A stretch of DNA of 64,000 bases, from positions 62,001 to 126,000 of the forward strand of contig CAIMOX010000002.1 in assembly GCA_903843225.1 (NCBI GenBank), read 5' to 3'. A program made the translations under genes and the position numbers. Origin of the DNA: an uncultured Actinomycetes bacterium. GTDB taxonomy: Bacteria > Actinomycetota > Actinomycetes > Nanopelagicales > Nanopelagicaceae. Under the pieces are notes generated by a model that was given only the letters and a program-made list of their open reading frames with translations, did not search any database and was not told the origin of the DNA. This document shows, piece after piece, positions 37,672 to 47,059 of this stretch. Positions within the stretch are counted from its first letter, which is position 1, and the number at the start of each line of letters is the position of its first letter.

Positions 37672-39260
37672 AGAAGAGTGAAAAAGTCGCAGGCAGCGTC
37701 GCAGGTTATGTCGACGACCGCACAGGTGCAGCAGCCTGGGCAAAGAAGAACCTCACCAAGGTCTTTCCAGATCACTGGTCCTTTATGCTCGGTGAAATCG
37801 CACTTTATTCATTCGTCATCCTCTTGCTCTCGGGTGTCTTTCTCACTTTCTGGTTCGATCCATCTCAACAAGAAGTGATTTACAACGGCTCGTACTCGCC
37901 GCTATCCCATGTCGCAATGTCCTCTTCTTATGCTTCAACCCTTCATATCTCCTTTGATGTTCGTGGTGGTTTATTGATGCGCCAGATTCACCACTGGGCC
38001 GCACTCATCTTCCTGGCGGCAATCGTTGTTCACTTATTGCGCGTCTTCTTCACCGGTGCATTCCGCAAGCCACGTGAAGCTAACTGGTTGATTGGCATAG
38101 GGCTTCTGACGCTCGGAATCGTCGAGGGCTTCTTAGGCTATTCACTTCCGGACGATCTCCTCTCAGGTACTGGAGTTAGAATCGCCGAAGCGATTATGCA
38201 GGCCATCCCGGTCGTCGGTTCGTACCTTTCGTACTTTGCATTCGGCGGCGCCTTCCCGGGCCACGTCTTCATCCCGCGTATTTACATCGTCCACGTACTT
38301 CTTCTTCCAGGAATCTTCCTTGCTCTCATTACCGTGCACTTGATGCTCGTCTGGTATCAGAAACACACTCAATATCCAGGTCCGGGTCGCAAAGAGACAA
38401 ACGTAGTTGGTTATCCATTGATGCCGGTTTACATGGCTAAAGCGGGCGGATTCTTCTTCATCGTCTTTGGTATTACCGCATTTCTTGGGGCCGTTGCATC
38501 GATTAATCCGATCTGGCTCTACGGTCCATATACTCCTGGACAGATCTCTGCCGGCTCGCAACCCGATTGGTATATGGGTTGGATGGATGGCTTGGTTCGG
38601 ATGGCTCCGCCGCTTGAAACACACGCATTCGGTCATACGATCTCATGGAATATCTTGCTTCCAGGATTGATTATTCCTGGCATCCTCTTCGCTGGAATGG
38701 CCGCTTACCCATTTATTGAAGCGTGGATTAGCGGAGATAATCGCGAGCATCATCTCCTCGATCGCCCACGTAACGTCCCCAACCGCACCGCGCTCGGCGC
38801 AATGTCACTGAGCTTTATGATTATTGCACTCGCTAACGGTGGAAACGATGTCATTGCAACGCACTTCCACCTCACCATTAATGGAATTATGTGGTTTACG
38901 CGTATTGGTTTGTTTGTAGTGCCACCGATCGTCTTCATCATTACAAAACGCATCTGTCTCTCACTTCAGCGGGCTGATCGCGAGATCGTTCTTCATGGCC
39001 GTGAAACCGGCCGTCTTGTCATGACTCCAGACGGTGAATTCCTCGAGGTCCATGAGGAGCTCACACCTGAGAAGAAGTGGACACTCACCCAACATGAGCA
39101 ACCTGTACCAATCGCTCTCCCATCAAAGGGAAGTGCTTGGGCTCTCTCTCCTAAGCGTGTAAAGGATGTTCTGCGATCACGTATGAGCGAAGCAAATGCA
39201 ACATCAGTAGCTAGCCCTACAGAATCAGAAGCGCGTGAGCTCGAAAGTGGTCATCACTAA
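37668..39260 (+). CDS. qcrB: cytochrome bc1 complex cytochrome b subunit
   Basis: Quinol-oxidising cytochrome b, 530 residues with eight or nine helices. The heme-ligand histidines lie in RQIHHWAALIFLAAIVVHLL and IYIVHVLLLPGIFLALITVH. It has the long cytosolic C-terminal tail seen in Actinobacteria. Last gene of the ctaE-qcrCAB operon. Confidence 0.97.
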   Translation: MKKSEKVAGSVAGYVDDRTGAAAWAKKNLTKVFPDHWSFMLGEIALYSFVILLLSGVFLTFWFDPSQQEVIYNGSYSPLSHVAMSSSYASTLHISFDVRGGLLMRQIHHWAALIFLAAIVVHLLRVFFTGAFRKPREANWLIGIGLLTLGIVEGFLGYSLPDDLLSGTGVRIAEAIMQAIPVVGSYLSYFAFGGAFPGHVFIPRIYIVHVLLLPGIFLALITVHLMLVWYQKHTQYPGPGRKETNVVGYPLMPVYMAKAGGFFFIVFGITAFLGAVASINPIWLYGPYTPGQISAGSQPDWYMGWMDGLVRMAPPLETHAFGHTISWNILLPGLIIPGILFAGMAAYPFIEAWISGDNREHHLLDRPRNVPNRTALGAMSLSFMIIALANGGNDVIATHFHLTINGIMWFTRIGLFVVPPIVFIITKRICLSLQRADREIVLHGRETGRLVMTPDGEFLEVHEELTPEKKWTLTQHEQPVPIALPSKGSAWALSPKRVKDVLRSRMSEANATSVASPTESEARELESGHH

Positions 39261-39264
39261 CCTC

Positions 39265-39276
39265 TAGACTTTCGCC
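39265..39276 (+). promoter_or_regulatory. -10 element for GNAT gene, leaderless start
   Basis: TAGACT (39265-39270), 6 nt, then ATG at 39277. Confidence 0.5.
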
Positions 39277-39774
39277 ATGACCACTACCGGTGCAACGATT
39301 CGCAGTGCAGCTCCCGAAGATATCCAGGTAATACTGGATCTGATCCGGGAGCTCGCTATTTATGAGCGCGAACCAGATCAAGCCAAAGCCACGCCCTCAC
39401 AGATTAATGATGCGCTATTTGGTCCAGATCGGACCGCCTACTGCGAACTCATCGAACTAGATCGCGGTGAGATAGCTGGCTTCGCCTTTTGGTTTAAGAA
39501 TTTTTCGACCTGGACTGGCACTCCAGGCATCTACCTCGAGGATCTCTTTGTGAAGCCTGAGCATCGTGGTGCAGGCTACGGTAAATCGCTCCTTATTCAC
39601 CTCGCAAAGAAGTGCGTAGAAAATGGTTGGAGCCGCTTCCAGTGGTGGGTCCTTGATTGGAATGAACCAGCGATCGCCTTCTACACATCCCTTGGGGCTG
39701 TAGCGATGGACGAATGGACTGTCTTTAGGGTGAGCGGTGAAGCATTAGAGCGGCTGGCAAAGAGCTTGTCATAG
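39277..39774 (+). CDS. GNAT-family N-acetyltransferase
   Basis: A 165-residue acetyl-CoA-dependent acetyltransferase. The acetyl-CoA loop is LFVKPEHRGAGYGKSLLIHL, and the C-terminal WNEPAIAFYTSLGA is typical. It resembles the diamine acetyltransferase-like subgroup, but the substrate is unknown. Its own promoter and its place between the two convergent halves of the respiratory cluster suggest it is not part of that operon. Confidence 0.88.
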   Translation: MTTTGATIRSAAPEDIQVILDLIRELAIYEREPDQAKATPSQINDALFGPDRTAYCELIELDRGEIAGFAFWFKNFSTWTGTPGIYLEDLFVKPEHRGAGYGKSLLIHLAKKCVENGWSRFQWWVLDWNEPAIAFYTSLGAVAMDEWTVFRVSGEALERLAKSLS

Positions 39775-39788
39775 CGCGAGGAAAAAAG

Positions 39789-40187
39789 TTAGTGAACTGA
39801 GGTTGAAGGCTTCTCGTATTCGAGAACGAAACCAAAGATCGAAATAAAGAGCGCACCCACGGCGATAAGCGTTAGCCACCATCCCAAGAGTAGCCCGAGC
39901 CCCGCTGCGCAGGCAGAGAGCGCTACAGGGAGCGGCCACCAAGAATGTGGTGAATAGAATCCAAGTTCACCGGCACCATCAGCGATCTCCGCGGACTGGC
40001 TATCTTGAGGGAGCATTCCCATGCGCTTGTTGTTGAACCAGATATAGAAGCCAACAATTCCAGCCAGACCTGAACTCAATGAAATACAGGTGATGCCCAC
40101 AGCTTCACCGCCGACGGCGTAATAAATCACGGCCATCACTGCATAGAAGAGTGAGAGCCCGATAAAGAGGCGATAACTAGCTTTCAT
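39789..40187 (-). CDS. ctaF: cytochrome c oxidase subunit IV (actinobacterial type)
   Basis: A 132-residue four-helix membrane protein with the early [10 protein letters not shown] segment and [10 protein letters not shown], as in the actinobacterial CtaF family. It probably stabilises the oxidase. It overlaps the ctaD stop by 4 nt. Confidence 0.88.
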   Translation of the reverse strand: MKASYRLFIGLSLFYAVMAVIYYAVGGEAVGITCISLSSGLAGIVGFYIWFNNKRMGMLPQDSQSAEIADGAGELGFYSPHSWWPLPVALSACAAGLGLLLGWWLTLIAVGALFISIFGFVLEYEKPSTSVH

Positions 40188-41854
40188 GAGTGATTACCCT
40201 CTAACTCTGCGACCTCTGGGTGATGAAGATCAAATGCCGGGCGCTCTGAGCGAATGCGAGGAATTGAGAGGAAGTTGTGACGCGGTGGTGGGCACGATGT
40301 CGCCCACTCAAGTGAAGCGCCATACCCCCATGGATCATCCACTGTCACCTTCGGAGAGTTCCGCGTGATCCAGACGTTGATGAAGAACGGAATCATTGAC
40401 ATTGCAAGTAAGAATGATCCTACGGTGGAGACCTCATTCATGAAGGTGAAGCCATCTGTCGAGAGGTAATCGGCATAGCGACGAGGCATGCCCTTGATGC
40501 CTAGCCAGTGCTGAATCAGGAAGGTTAAATGGAAGCCGAAGAAGAGCGTCCAGAAGTGAATCTTGCCAAGACGCTCATTGAGCATCTTTCCAGTCATCTT
40601 TGGCCACCAGAAGTAGAAACCACCAAACATGGCGAAGACAACGGTTCCGAAGAGCACGTAATGGAAGTGAGCTACGACAAAGTATGAGGCTGATACTGCA
40701 AAGTCCAATGGCGGGCTAGCGAGAATGATGCCAGTAAGGCCGCCGAAGAGGAATGTGATGAGGAATCCGATAATGAAGAGCATCGGAGTTTCGAAGGTGA
40801 GCGAACCCTTCCACATTGTTCCGATCCAGTTGAAGAACTTCACACCAGTTGGAACACCAATGAGGAAGGTCATGAACGAGAAGAATGGAAGGAGTACCTG
40901 TCCGCTAGCGAACATATGGTGGGCCCACACAGATACAGAGAGCGCAGAGATGCCGATCGTCGCCGCAACTAAACCTTTATACCCAAAGATTGGCTTACGA
41001 CTAAAGACCGGAAGGATCTCAGTTGCAATACCAAAGAATGGAAGCGCGAGGATGTAGACCTCTGGGTGTCCAAAGAACCAGAAGAGGTGCTGCCAGAGCA
41101 TGGCGCCGCCGTTGGCCGGATCGAAGATATGCGAACCAAAGAGGCGATCCGCCTCAAGCGCTAAGAAGGCAGCTGCAAGAGGTGGGAATGCGAGTAATAC
41201 CAAGATCGATGTAAGGAGAACGTTCCACGAGAAGATCGACATGCGAAACATCGTCATACCAGGTGCACGCATCGTAAAGATCGTTGTGATGAAGTTGACG
41301 CCACCAAGGATTGTTCCGAGTCCACCGATTGCTAGACCGATAACCCAAAGATCGCCACCGATGCCAGGGCTGTATTGAGAGTTAGAGAGCGGTGCATACG
41401 CGGTCCAACCAAATGAAGCCGCGCCACCTGGTGATAGGAATCCGCCAAAGGCCATTAAGCCACCGAAGAGGTAGAGCCAATACGAAAGCATATTGAGGCG
41501 AGGGAAGGCAACATCTGCAGCGCCAATTTGAAGTGGCATGATGACATTTGCAAATCCCACGAATAATGGCGTGGCAAACATCAACAACATAATGGTGCCG
41601 TGCATCGTGAAGATCTGGTTGTACTGCTCGGTGCTGAGAAATTGCATACCCGGTCGAGCTAATTCGGCGCGAAGCAAGAGCGCGAGAACGCCAGCTACTA
41701 AGAACCAGGTGAACGAGGTGATCAGATAGAGATAGCCGATTGTCTTGTGGTCAGTCGAGGTAATCCATTTAACAAAGAGGCGACCCTTGCTCTCCTTCGC
41801 CGGTGCTCCATAAGAAGATGTAAGAGGCGTGGTACGTTCTGCATAAGTCGTCAT
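40184..41854 (-). CDS. ctaD: cytochrome c oxidase subunit I
   Basis: Catalytic subunit with heme a, heme a3 and CuB. The 556-residue protein has twelve membrane helices, the heme ligand in [23 protein letters not shown] with the CuB histidine and cross-linked tyrosine, WAHHMFASG, and [10 protein letters not shown]. The start comes one base after the ctaC stop. Confidence 0.98.
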   Translation of the reverse strand: MTTYAERTTPLTSSYGAPAKESKGRLFVKWITSTDHKTIGYLYLITSFTWFLVAGVLALLLRAELARPGMQFLSTEQYNQIFTMHGTIMLLMFATPLFVGFANVIMPLQIGAADVAFPRLNMLSYWLYLFGGLMAFGGFLSPGGAASFGWTAYAPLSNSQYSPGIGGDLWVIGLAIGGLGTILGGVNFITTIFTMRAPGMTMFRMSIFSWNVLLTSILVLLAFPPLAAAFLALEADRLFGSHIFDPANGGAMLWQHLFWFFGHPEVYILALPFFGIATEILPVFSRKPIFGYKGLVAATIGISALSVSVWAHHMFASGQVLLPFFSFMTFLIGVPTGVKFFNWIGTMWKGSLTFETPMLFIIGFLITFLFGGLTGIILASPPLDFAVSASYFVVAHFHYVLFGTVVFAMFGGFYFWWPKMTGKMLNERLGKIHFWTLFFGFHLTFLIQHWLGIKGMPRRYADYLSTDGFTFMNEVSTVGSFLLAMSMIPFFINVWITRNSPKVTVDDPWGYGASLEWATSCPPPRHNFLSIPRIRSERPAFDLHHPEVAELEGNHS

Positions 41855-41855
41855 A

Positions 41856-42620
41856 TTAAGCCGCCTTTAGTGTTGAGAGATATGCCTGATACTCCGCTGG
41901 TGTGACAACTTTTACCTTGAAGAGCATTTGAGAGTGATTGCGTCCACAGAGGATATTGCAGCGACCCGGGAATGTTCCGAGCTTCTGGGCCGCGAACTCA
42001 AGATGATTTTCAACATGAGGCAAGGTCTGCATCTGAATCATGAAGGCCGGGATCCAGAAACCATGATCGACATCATTGGAGGTCAGTGTGAATCGCACCC
42101 TCTCCCCTAACGGAAGAACAAGAGTTGGTGGTTGTGCTGGAGTGCCAGTCACAACTGTGTTTGGTCCAGTACCGGCGTCATTGTAAGTAAATTGCCACGA
42201 CCATTGAATTCCCTTGACCTCAATATTGTGTGGTGCAGCAGCTGCCGAATCCACACGAGTAATCTTCGCTTCATCGCGCGCTGTGAAGCCAAAGAGAACT
42301 AAGACGATGATGAAGGCAATAGCGGTTAATGAGATTTCAACAAAATTGTTATGTTTAAATTGACGTGGCAGCTCATCACTCTTCTTGCGATTGAAGAGCA
42401 CTGGGTAGAAGAGAGCCAGGGCAGTCAGTACGCCAACCACACCTGCTGCGATCCAAGCTCCCTGCCATAATGGCAACGAGGTGTCATTGACCGTCGAGGC
42501 GCCCTTATCGAAACCTAGGCCGGAAATGTTCTTTGACTGACAACCGGTTATGAGAAGCGCCGAGACCGAGCCCATGATTACGAGGGTCACTTTTTTAGCG
42601 AAAGATGGTCGAATACGCAT
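41856..42620 (-). CDS. ctaC: cytochrome c oxidase subunit II
   Basis: CuA-bearing subunit, 254 residues. A lipobox ITGC with C27 shows it is a lipoprotein; two membrane helices follow, then the cupredoxin domain with [10 protein letters not shown] and the CuA ligands in [20 protein letters not shown] lies 6 nt before the ATG. First gene of ctaC-ctaD-ctaF. Confidence 0.97.
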   Translation of the reverse strand: MRIRPSFAKKVTLVIMGSVSALLITGCQSKNISGLGFDKGASTVNDTSLPLWQGAWIAAGVVGVLTALALFYPVLFNRKKSDELPRQFKHNNFVEISLTAIAFIIVLVLFGFTARDEAKITRVDSAAAAPHNIEVKGIQWSWQFTYNDAGTGPNTVVTGTPAQPPTLVLPLGERVRFTLTSNDVDHGFWIPAFMIQMQTLPHVENHLEFAAQKLGTFPGRCNILCGRNHSQMLFKVKVVTPAEYQAYLSTLKAA

Positions 42621-42678
42621 GCCCTAAGTTTATCCGTGGAACTCGCGCCCCGCTCTCGGTGAGAGTAGCGTTCTGAGT
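42621..42678. promoter_or_regulatory. divergent promoters of ctaC and the cysteine-desulfurase-like gene
   Basis: Minus strand: TAAACT (42632-42627), 6 nt, ATG of ctaC. Plus strand: TAGCGT (42666-42671), 7 nt, ATG at 42679. The two -10 elements are 33 nt apart and both predict leaderless mRNAs. Confidence 0.55.
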
Positions 42679-43743
42679 ATGGGTTCAGTCACAGGGCTAT
42701 TTACGAGCGAGAATCGCCTGCATCCTGCTGCCCGCGAGATCCTCCTCGACGGCATCGACAAGGGCTGGGCTGACCCGGCAAAGCTGCATCGGCCCTCGCG
42801 AGAGCTGGCTAATCTTCTTACCGAATCTAAGGTGATCTTTGCCAGAATTCTGGGGTTGAAAGAGGAGACGGTCACCTTCGTTGGCGAGCCAACGCTTGGA
42901 TTCTTTCTCGGTATCAATGGTCTGCTACAACCGATGAGTGATGGCCGTCTCATCTACCCAGCGACTGCGCGCCAAGAGGTTATTGCCGTGGCTCAATCAA
43001 CCCGCAGATCGCTCTCACTTGAGGTTGATCTCGATGGCGGTTGGAAGATACCGCAAGCTCTTCCTGGTGATCTACTTGTCTGGCCAAAGGCGAATAGTGA
43101 GACCGGAGCGCGATCACCTTCCCCTGAGAGCTTTGCAGGTCCGATATTTGTCGATGCAACACCCGATCCGATGATCTCACTACCTACGCGTTGGTCTACT
43201 GCACTCTTTGATTCTAGAAGTTGGTCTGGACCTGCTGGTCTCGGGATCTTTGCGGTCAATGATCAAGCATCGTGGCGCAATCCAATGCCACATCTTGACC
43301 ACCGCGTAGTGCCTGGTGGCTTCAACCCAGCGCTCGCTATCGCCAGCGCCGTAGCTCTTGAAGCAGACCTCATCGATCGAACCAAGACAATCACGAAAAT
43401 TTCTGAACTCAATTCAATAATACGAAATTTCTTACAGAGCGAGATAAGTGATGTTGATATCGCATCACCAGCGGATGCGCTCCCCCATCTACTCTCGTTT
43501 TCGTTTCTTTATATTGATGCGCAGCAATTAGTGGACCGGATGGAGCGACGCGGTTTCTCTATCGATTCGGGCTCGGCCTGCATCAGCGCAAATCTTGAAG
43601 CAAGTCACGTCCTTGCAGCGATGGGTCGACTTACTCACGGCAATGTGAGAATCCATCTCTATCCCGAACATACGCAGAGTGATATCACCTCACTCCTCCA
43701 GGCTCTTAAAGAAGAAGTTGCACTGCTTCGAGGCAACAGTTGA
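42679..43743 (+). CDS. cysteine desulfurase-fold protein lacking PLP lysine
   Basis: A 354-residue fold-type I protein related to IscS/NifS. Alignment by eye places the Schiff-base His-Lys pair (S-x-H-K-x-x-G-P) at R180-S181 in FDSRSWSGPAGLG, so the PLP lysine is missing. The PLP-stacking histidine is R98, and the glutamine after the cofactor Asp (D159) is P162. The sulfur-accepting loop is kept, with C301 in SGSACISANLEASHVL. Desulfurase activity is therefore unlikely, but sulfur transfer through C301 is possible. It overlaps a TusA gene. Related pairs or fusions of desulfurase and TusA are known in Actinobacteria. Confidence 0.82.
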   Translation: MGSVTGLFTSENRLHPAAREILLDGIDKGWADPAKLHRPSRELANLLTESKVIFARILGLKEETVTFVGEPTLGFFLGINGLLQPMSDGRLIYPATARQEVIAVAQSTRRSLSLEVDLDGGWKIPQALPGDLLVWPKANSETGARSPSPESFAGPIFVDATPDPMISLPTRWSTALFDSRSWSGPAGLGIFAVNDQASWRNPMPHLDHRVVPGGFNPALAIASAVALEADLIDRTKTITKISELNSIIRNFLQSEISDVDIASPADALPHLLSFSFLYIDAQQLVDRMERRGFSIDSGSACISANLEASHVLAAMGRLTHGNVRIHLYPEHTQSDITSLLQALKEEVALLRGNS

Positions 43744-43946
43744 TCACCGTAGATTCAATGGGGAAGCTCTGTCCCTTGCCTATCATCGAGATCGCGCTTG
43801 CCGTCAAAGATGCTCTGCCTGGAACGATCTTTCGACTAGAAAGTGATGATCCTGCTACCTGGGCAGATCTTCAGGCCTGGGGTCGCATGACCGGAAACCA
43901 TGTACGAATAATTGAGAGAACTACCTTCGAAGTTATTTCAAAGTAA
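43740..43946 (+). CDS. TusA-family sulfur carrier protein
   Basis: A 68-residue protein with the CPxP motif, KLCPLPIIEIA, putting the persulfide-bearing cysteine at C11. The TTG start overlaps the upstream TGA (TTGA), so it should be translationally coupled; an ATG at 43758 would remove the first six residues and leave the cysteine very near the N-terminus. TusA proteins pass persulfide sulfur to enzymes that make thio-modified tRNA or cofactors; the target here is unknown. It abuts convergent adoK with no gap. Confidence 0.85.
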   Translation: MITVDSMGKLCPLPIIEIALAVKDALPGTIFRLESDDPATWADLQAWGRMTGNHVRIIERTTFEVISK

Positions 43947-44936
43947 TTAATCAACGAGTTGTGGGCGAATCTTGCTCGCAACTTCGGCTGCCGCAAGATC
44001 CCCGTAACTCTGTGCGAAACGATTCATGAATTCATCATCATTGAAACGATACTCCTGTGTGCCAATCGTCTCTAAACAATATGTTGCGAGCATCGAACCG
44101 AGTTGGGCGCTTCGCTCGTGGTTGAAGCCCCACGATATTCCAGCGAGGAATCCAGCGCGAAAAGCATCTCCGACGCCAGTTGGGTCGACCTTTGAATTCT
44201 CCTTAGCGCACTCCACTTTGATCGTTTCCTTGCCATGTTCTTCGACACGAACACCATGTGATCCAAGAGTGACTACCCGGACCTGAACCTGATCAAAGAG
44301 CTCCTGATCACTCCAACCGGTCTTCTGTAGCGTTAATGCAAGTTCATATTCATTCATCAGCAAGTACTTTGCGCCGCGAACTAGGTTCTTAATATCTTCG
44401 CCATCCATCCGTGCAAGTTGCTGCGATGGATCTGCGGCGAAGGCAATAGAAAGATTACGAGCTGCTTGCGAGTGACGAAGCATTGCATCCGGATCATCGG
44501 GTGAGATGACGAGGAGATCAAGTCCACCCACTGCCGCTGAAATTGGCGCAATCTCGATCTCACGCGCTTCACTCATAGCGCCTGGGAAGAATGATGCAAT
44601 CTGATTGAGTGACTTATCTGTTGTCACCATAAATGTTGCAGTGTGAAGCTCGGTAGAGATTCGAGCGTGTGTGGTGTCGACACCGTGCCGAGAGAGCCAG
44701 GCATCGTAATCTGCCCAATCCTTCCCAACTGCTGCAATCAGTACTGGCTTGAGTCCGAGAACGCCCATTCCGAAGGCGATATTGCCTGCGACTCCCCCGC
44801 GACGAATTTCGAGGGTGTCAACGAGAAAGGAGAGCGAGACCTTTGCGAGAGAGCCTTCAACGAGTGAGTCGGTGAACTCGCCCGGAAATGTCATCAGATG
44901 ATCGCGACCGATTGAACCAGCAACACCAATTTTCAT
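43947..44936 (-). CDS. adoK: PfkB-family kinase, probable adenosine kinase
   Basis: A 329-residue ribokinase-fold enzyme. The N-terminus GVAGSIGRDHLMTFPG and the RRGGVAGNIAFGMGVLG motif are close to mycobacterial AdoK, which phosphorylates adenosine and lies at the same place beside ctaC. The anion hole and catalytic base are in DPTGVGDAFRAGFLAG. TACCTT lies 6 nt before the ATG. Confidence 0.9.
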   Translation of the reverse strand: MKIGVAGSIGRDHLMTFPGEFTDSLVEGSLAKVSLSFLVDTLEIRRGGVAGNIAFGMGVLGLKPVLIAAVGKDWADYDAWLSRHGVDTTHARISTELHTATFMVTTDKSLNQIASFFPGAMSEAREIEIAPISAAVGGLDLLVISPDDPDAMLRHSQAARNLSIAFAADPSQQLARMDGEDIKNLVRGAKYLLMNEYELALTLQKTGWSDQELFDQVQVRVVTLGSHGVRVEEHGKETIKVECAKENSKVDPTGVGDAFRAGFLAGISWGFNHERSAQLGSMLATYCLETIGTQEYRFNDDEFMNRFAQSYGDLAAAEVASKIRPQLVD

Positions 44937-44948
44937 GGATGAAAGGTA
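44937..44948 (-). promoter_or_regulatory. -10 element for adoK, leaderless start
   Basis: TACCTT at 44948-44943 on the minus strand, 6 nt, then ATG at 44936. Confidence 0.5.
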
Positions 44949-44980
44949 CCTCTATTGACGAGGAGTCTTGGGATGCGCGG

Positions 44981-45349
44981 TTAGTTGAAAGAATCGCCGC
45001 AGGCGCAAGAGCCCTGGGCATTTGGGTTATCAATCGTGAAGCCTTGCTTCTCGATCGTATCCACGAAATCAATAGATGCGCCCATCAAGTAAGGCGTGCT
45101 CATCTTGTCGGTAACAACTTTGACATCTCCAAAGGCAACGACGGTGTCACCGTCGAGTGCGCGATCATCGAAGTAGAGCTGGTAACGAAGTCCAGAACAG
45201 CCACCTGGTTGGACAGCAACACGGAGTGAGAGGTCGGTACGGCCCTCCTGCTCAAGGAGTGACTTCACCTTCAGTGAAGCGACATCGGTCAAGAGGATTC
45301 CAGTAGCGGTGCTCTGGATGGTGATATCTGTGGTTGTCTCAGCGCTCAT
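44981..45349 (-). CDS. HesB/IscA-family iron-sulfur carrier
   Basis: A 122-residue A-type carrier, related to ErpA, that passes Fe-S clusters to target proteins. The three cysteines are in QPGGCSGLRYQL and the C-terminal GSCACGDSF. TAAAGT lies 7 nt before the ATG. It sits divergent to nadA, which encodes a 4Fe-4S enzyme and could be a client, but that is only inference. Confidence 0.93.
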   Translation of the reverse strand: MSAETTTDITIQSTATGILLTDVASLKVKSLLEQEGRTDLSLRVAVQPGGCSGLRYQLYFDDRALDGDTVVAFGDVKVVTDKMSTPYLMGASIDFVDTIEKQGFTIDNPNAQGSCACGDSFN

Positions 45350-45378
45350 AGGGAAAACTTTACCCCTAAGATCGCGTT
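45350..45378. promoter_or_regulatory. divergent promoters of the HesB-type gene and nadA
   Basis: In 29 nt, the minus strand has TAAAGT (45362-45357), 7 nt before the ATG at 45349, and the plus strand has TAAGAT (45367-45372), 6 nt before the ATG at 45379. Both mRNAs must be leaderless or nearly so. The hexamers are 4 nt apart and do not overlap. Confidence 0.6.
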
Positions 45379-46527
45379 ATGGCTTCTTCACTCACCGACC
45401 TGCTCCTGATGGGGCGCGAACGTGACCTCGGTAGCGAACGAGGCGTCTCGTGCGATGGCGAACTTCCAGCCGCCAGCGACCCTGGACTTATTGAGCGTGC
45501 GCACGCTGCCCGTGCCGCTCTGGGATCCAAGGCGATGATCCTGGGGCACCACTATCAACGTGATGAGGTCATCAACTTCGCAGATATCACCGGAGATTCA
45601 TTTAAATTGGCTCAAGCCGCAGCTTCACATCCAGAGGCCGAATATGTGATCTTCTGCGGAGTTCATTTTATGGCCGAGAGCGCTGATGTATTAACAACTG
45701 CAGATCAGAAAGTCATCCTTCCTGACCTTGCTGCTGGTTGTTCGATGGCTGATATGGCTGCTTCGCATCAAGTGCACGAAGCATGGAAGGTTTTCCAACG
45801 TCTCGGAATTGATACAAAAACTATTCCGGTCACATACATGAACTCCAGCGCCGCAATTAAGTCATTCACTGGTGAGCATGGTGGAACTATTTGCACTTCA
45901 TCCAATGCCGAACGTGCCATGAGCTGGGCATTTGAGCAAGGTGAAAAGGTATTCTTTCTCCCCGATCAGCACCTTGGTCGTAATACCGCTGTACTCAAGC
46001 TAGGACTCTCGTTAGATGATTGTGTTCTCTGGAATCCCTGGAAGCCCAATGGTGGATTAACCGATGAGCAACTGCTCGATGCCAAAGTTATTTTGTGGCG
46101 TGGCCACTGTTCCGTGCATGGTCGATTCTCCTTAGAGAACATCCGTGATGTACGAGAACGAGTTCCGGGCGTCAACGTTCTAGTACATCCGGAGTGTCAG
46201 CATGAAGTTGTCTCTCATGCGGATGTCGTGGGAAGCACTGAATTCATCATCCAGAAAATTGAACAATCAGCACCTGGCTCAAAGTGGGCAATTGGTACCG
46301 AGCTCAACCTCGTCCAACGGCTCGCGAATCGATTTAATGACCGCGAGATTCTCTTCCTGGACAAGACGGTCTGTTATTGCTCCACCATGAACCGAATTGA
46401 TCTTCCGCACCTTGTTTGGGCGATGGAGACGCTCGTCAGCGGCCGAATCGTGAACCAGATAAGCGTAGATCCAACTATCGCCCACTATTCAAGAGTTGCG
46501 CTCGATCGAATGCTCGCTCTACCGTAA
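45379..46527 (+). CDS. nadA: quinolinate synthase
   Basis: 4Fe-4S enzyme that condenses iminoaspartate and dihydroxyacetone phosphate to quinolinate for NAD. In 382 residues: MILGHHYQRDEVINFADITG, the first cluster cysteine region YVIFCGVHFMAESADVL, VHPECQHEV, and the last cysteine in DKTVCYCSTMNRIDL. No nadB or nadC is in the window. Confidence 0.96.
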   Translation: MASSLTDLLLMGRERDLGSERGVSCDGELPAASDPGLIERAHAARAALGSKAMILGHHYQRDEVINFADITGDSFKLAQAAASHPEAEYVIFCGVHFMAESADVLTTADQKVILPDLAAGCSMADMAASHQVHEAWKVFQRLGIDTKTIPVTYMNSSAAIKSFTGEHGGTICTSSNAERAMSWAFEQGEKVFFLPDQHLGRNTAVLKLGLSLDDCVLWNPWKPNGGLTDEQLLDAKVILWRGHCSVHGRFSLENIRDVRERVPGVNVLVHPECQHEVVSHADVVGSTEFIIQKIEQSAPGSKWAIGTELNLVQRLANRFNDREILFLDKTVCYCSTMNRIDLPHLVWAMETLVSGRIVNQISVDPTIAHYSRVALDRMLALP

Positions 46528-46531
46528 CGCC

Positions 46532-47059
46532 ATGAGCGAGAACACTGATAAAAAAGGTAAAGCAACTCCAAAGCGGAAAGAGGCACAGGCTTCTTTAAAG
46601 GTGAATTCGATCGCCAGCGGAACATCAAAAGAGGCGAAGTCACGAGATCGAGCCCTTGAGAAGAGCCGTCGTGCAGAATCTCGGGCCGCATATATGCGTG
46701 GCGATGAAAACGCTCTTCCAATTCGAGATCGTGGGCCTGTAAAGCGTTGGGTTCGAAACTACATCGATTCACGGCGCACCATTGGTGAGTACTTCTTACC
46801 GACGATCATGTTAGTTCTTGTACTCACGGTAATTCCTTATAAGGGAATCCAACTTGTCGCTATCCTCTTCATGTATGCCGCGATGCTCTACTCATTCTCT
46901 TCAGCGTTCTTTATGAGTCGTAAAATCAAAAAACTTGCAGCCGAGAAGTTCCCGAATGAGGATCTCAAGGGAATCGGTATCTACGGGTGGTTACGTTCAA
47001 CGCAGATGCGTCGACTGCGTGCACCAAAGCCACAAGTAAAGCGCGGAGATACTTTCTAA
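46532..47059 (+). CDS. DUF3043 membrane protein
   Basis: A 175-residue protein of the actinobacterial DUF3043 family. The ATG at 46532 starts MSENTDKKGKATPKRKEA, a basic soluble region with the R-A-x-R-G-D-E-N-A-L-P motif (YMRGDENALPIRDRGPVKR), followed by two membrane helices and a basic tail. The family adjoins the HesB-type gene in mycobacteria as well. Function unknown. It begins 4 nt after nadA, and its stop overlaps the convergent aldo/keto reductase by 4 nt. Confidence 0.87.
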   Translation: MSENTDKKGKATPKRKEAQASLKVNSIASGTSKEAKSRDRALEKSRRAESRAAYMRGDENALPIRDRGPVKRWVRNYIDSRRTIGEYFLPTIMLVLVLTVIPYKGIQLVAILFMYAAMLYSFSSAFFMSRKIKKLAAEKFPNEDLKGIGIYGWLRSTQMRRLRAPKPQVKRGDTF

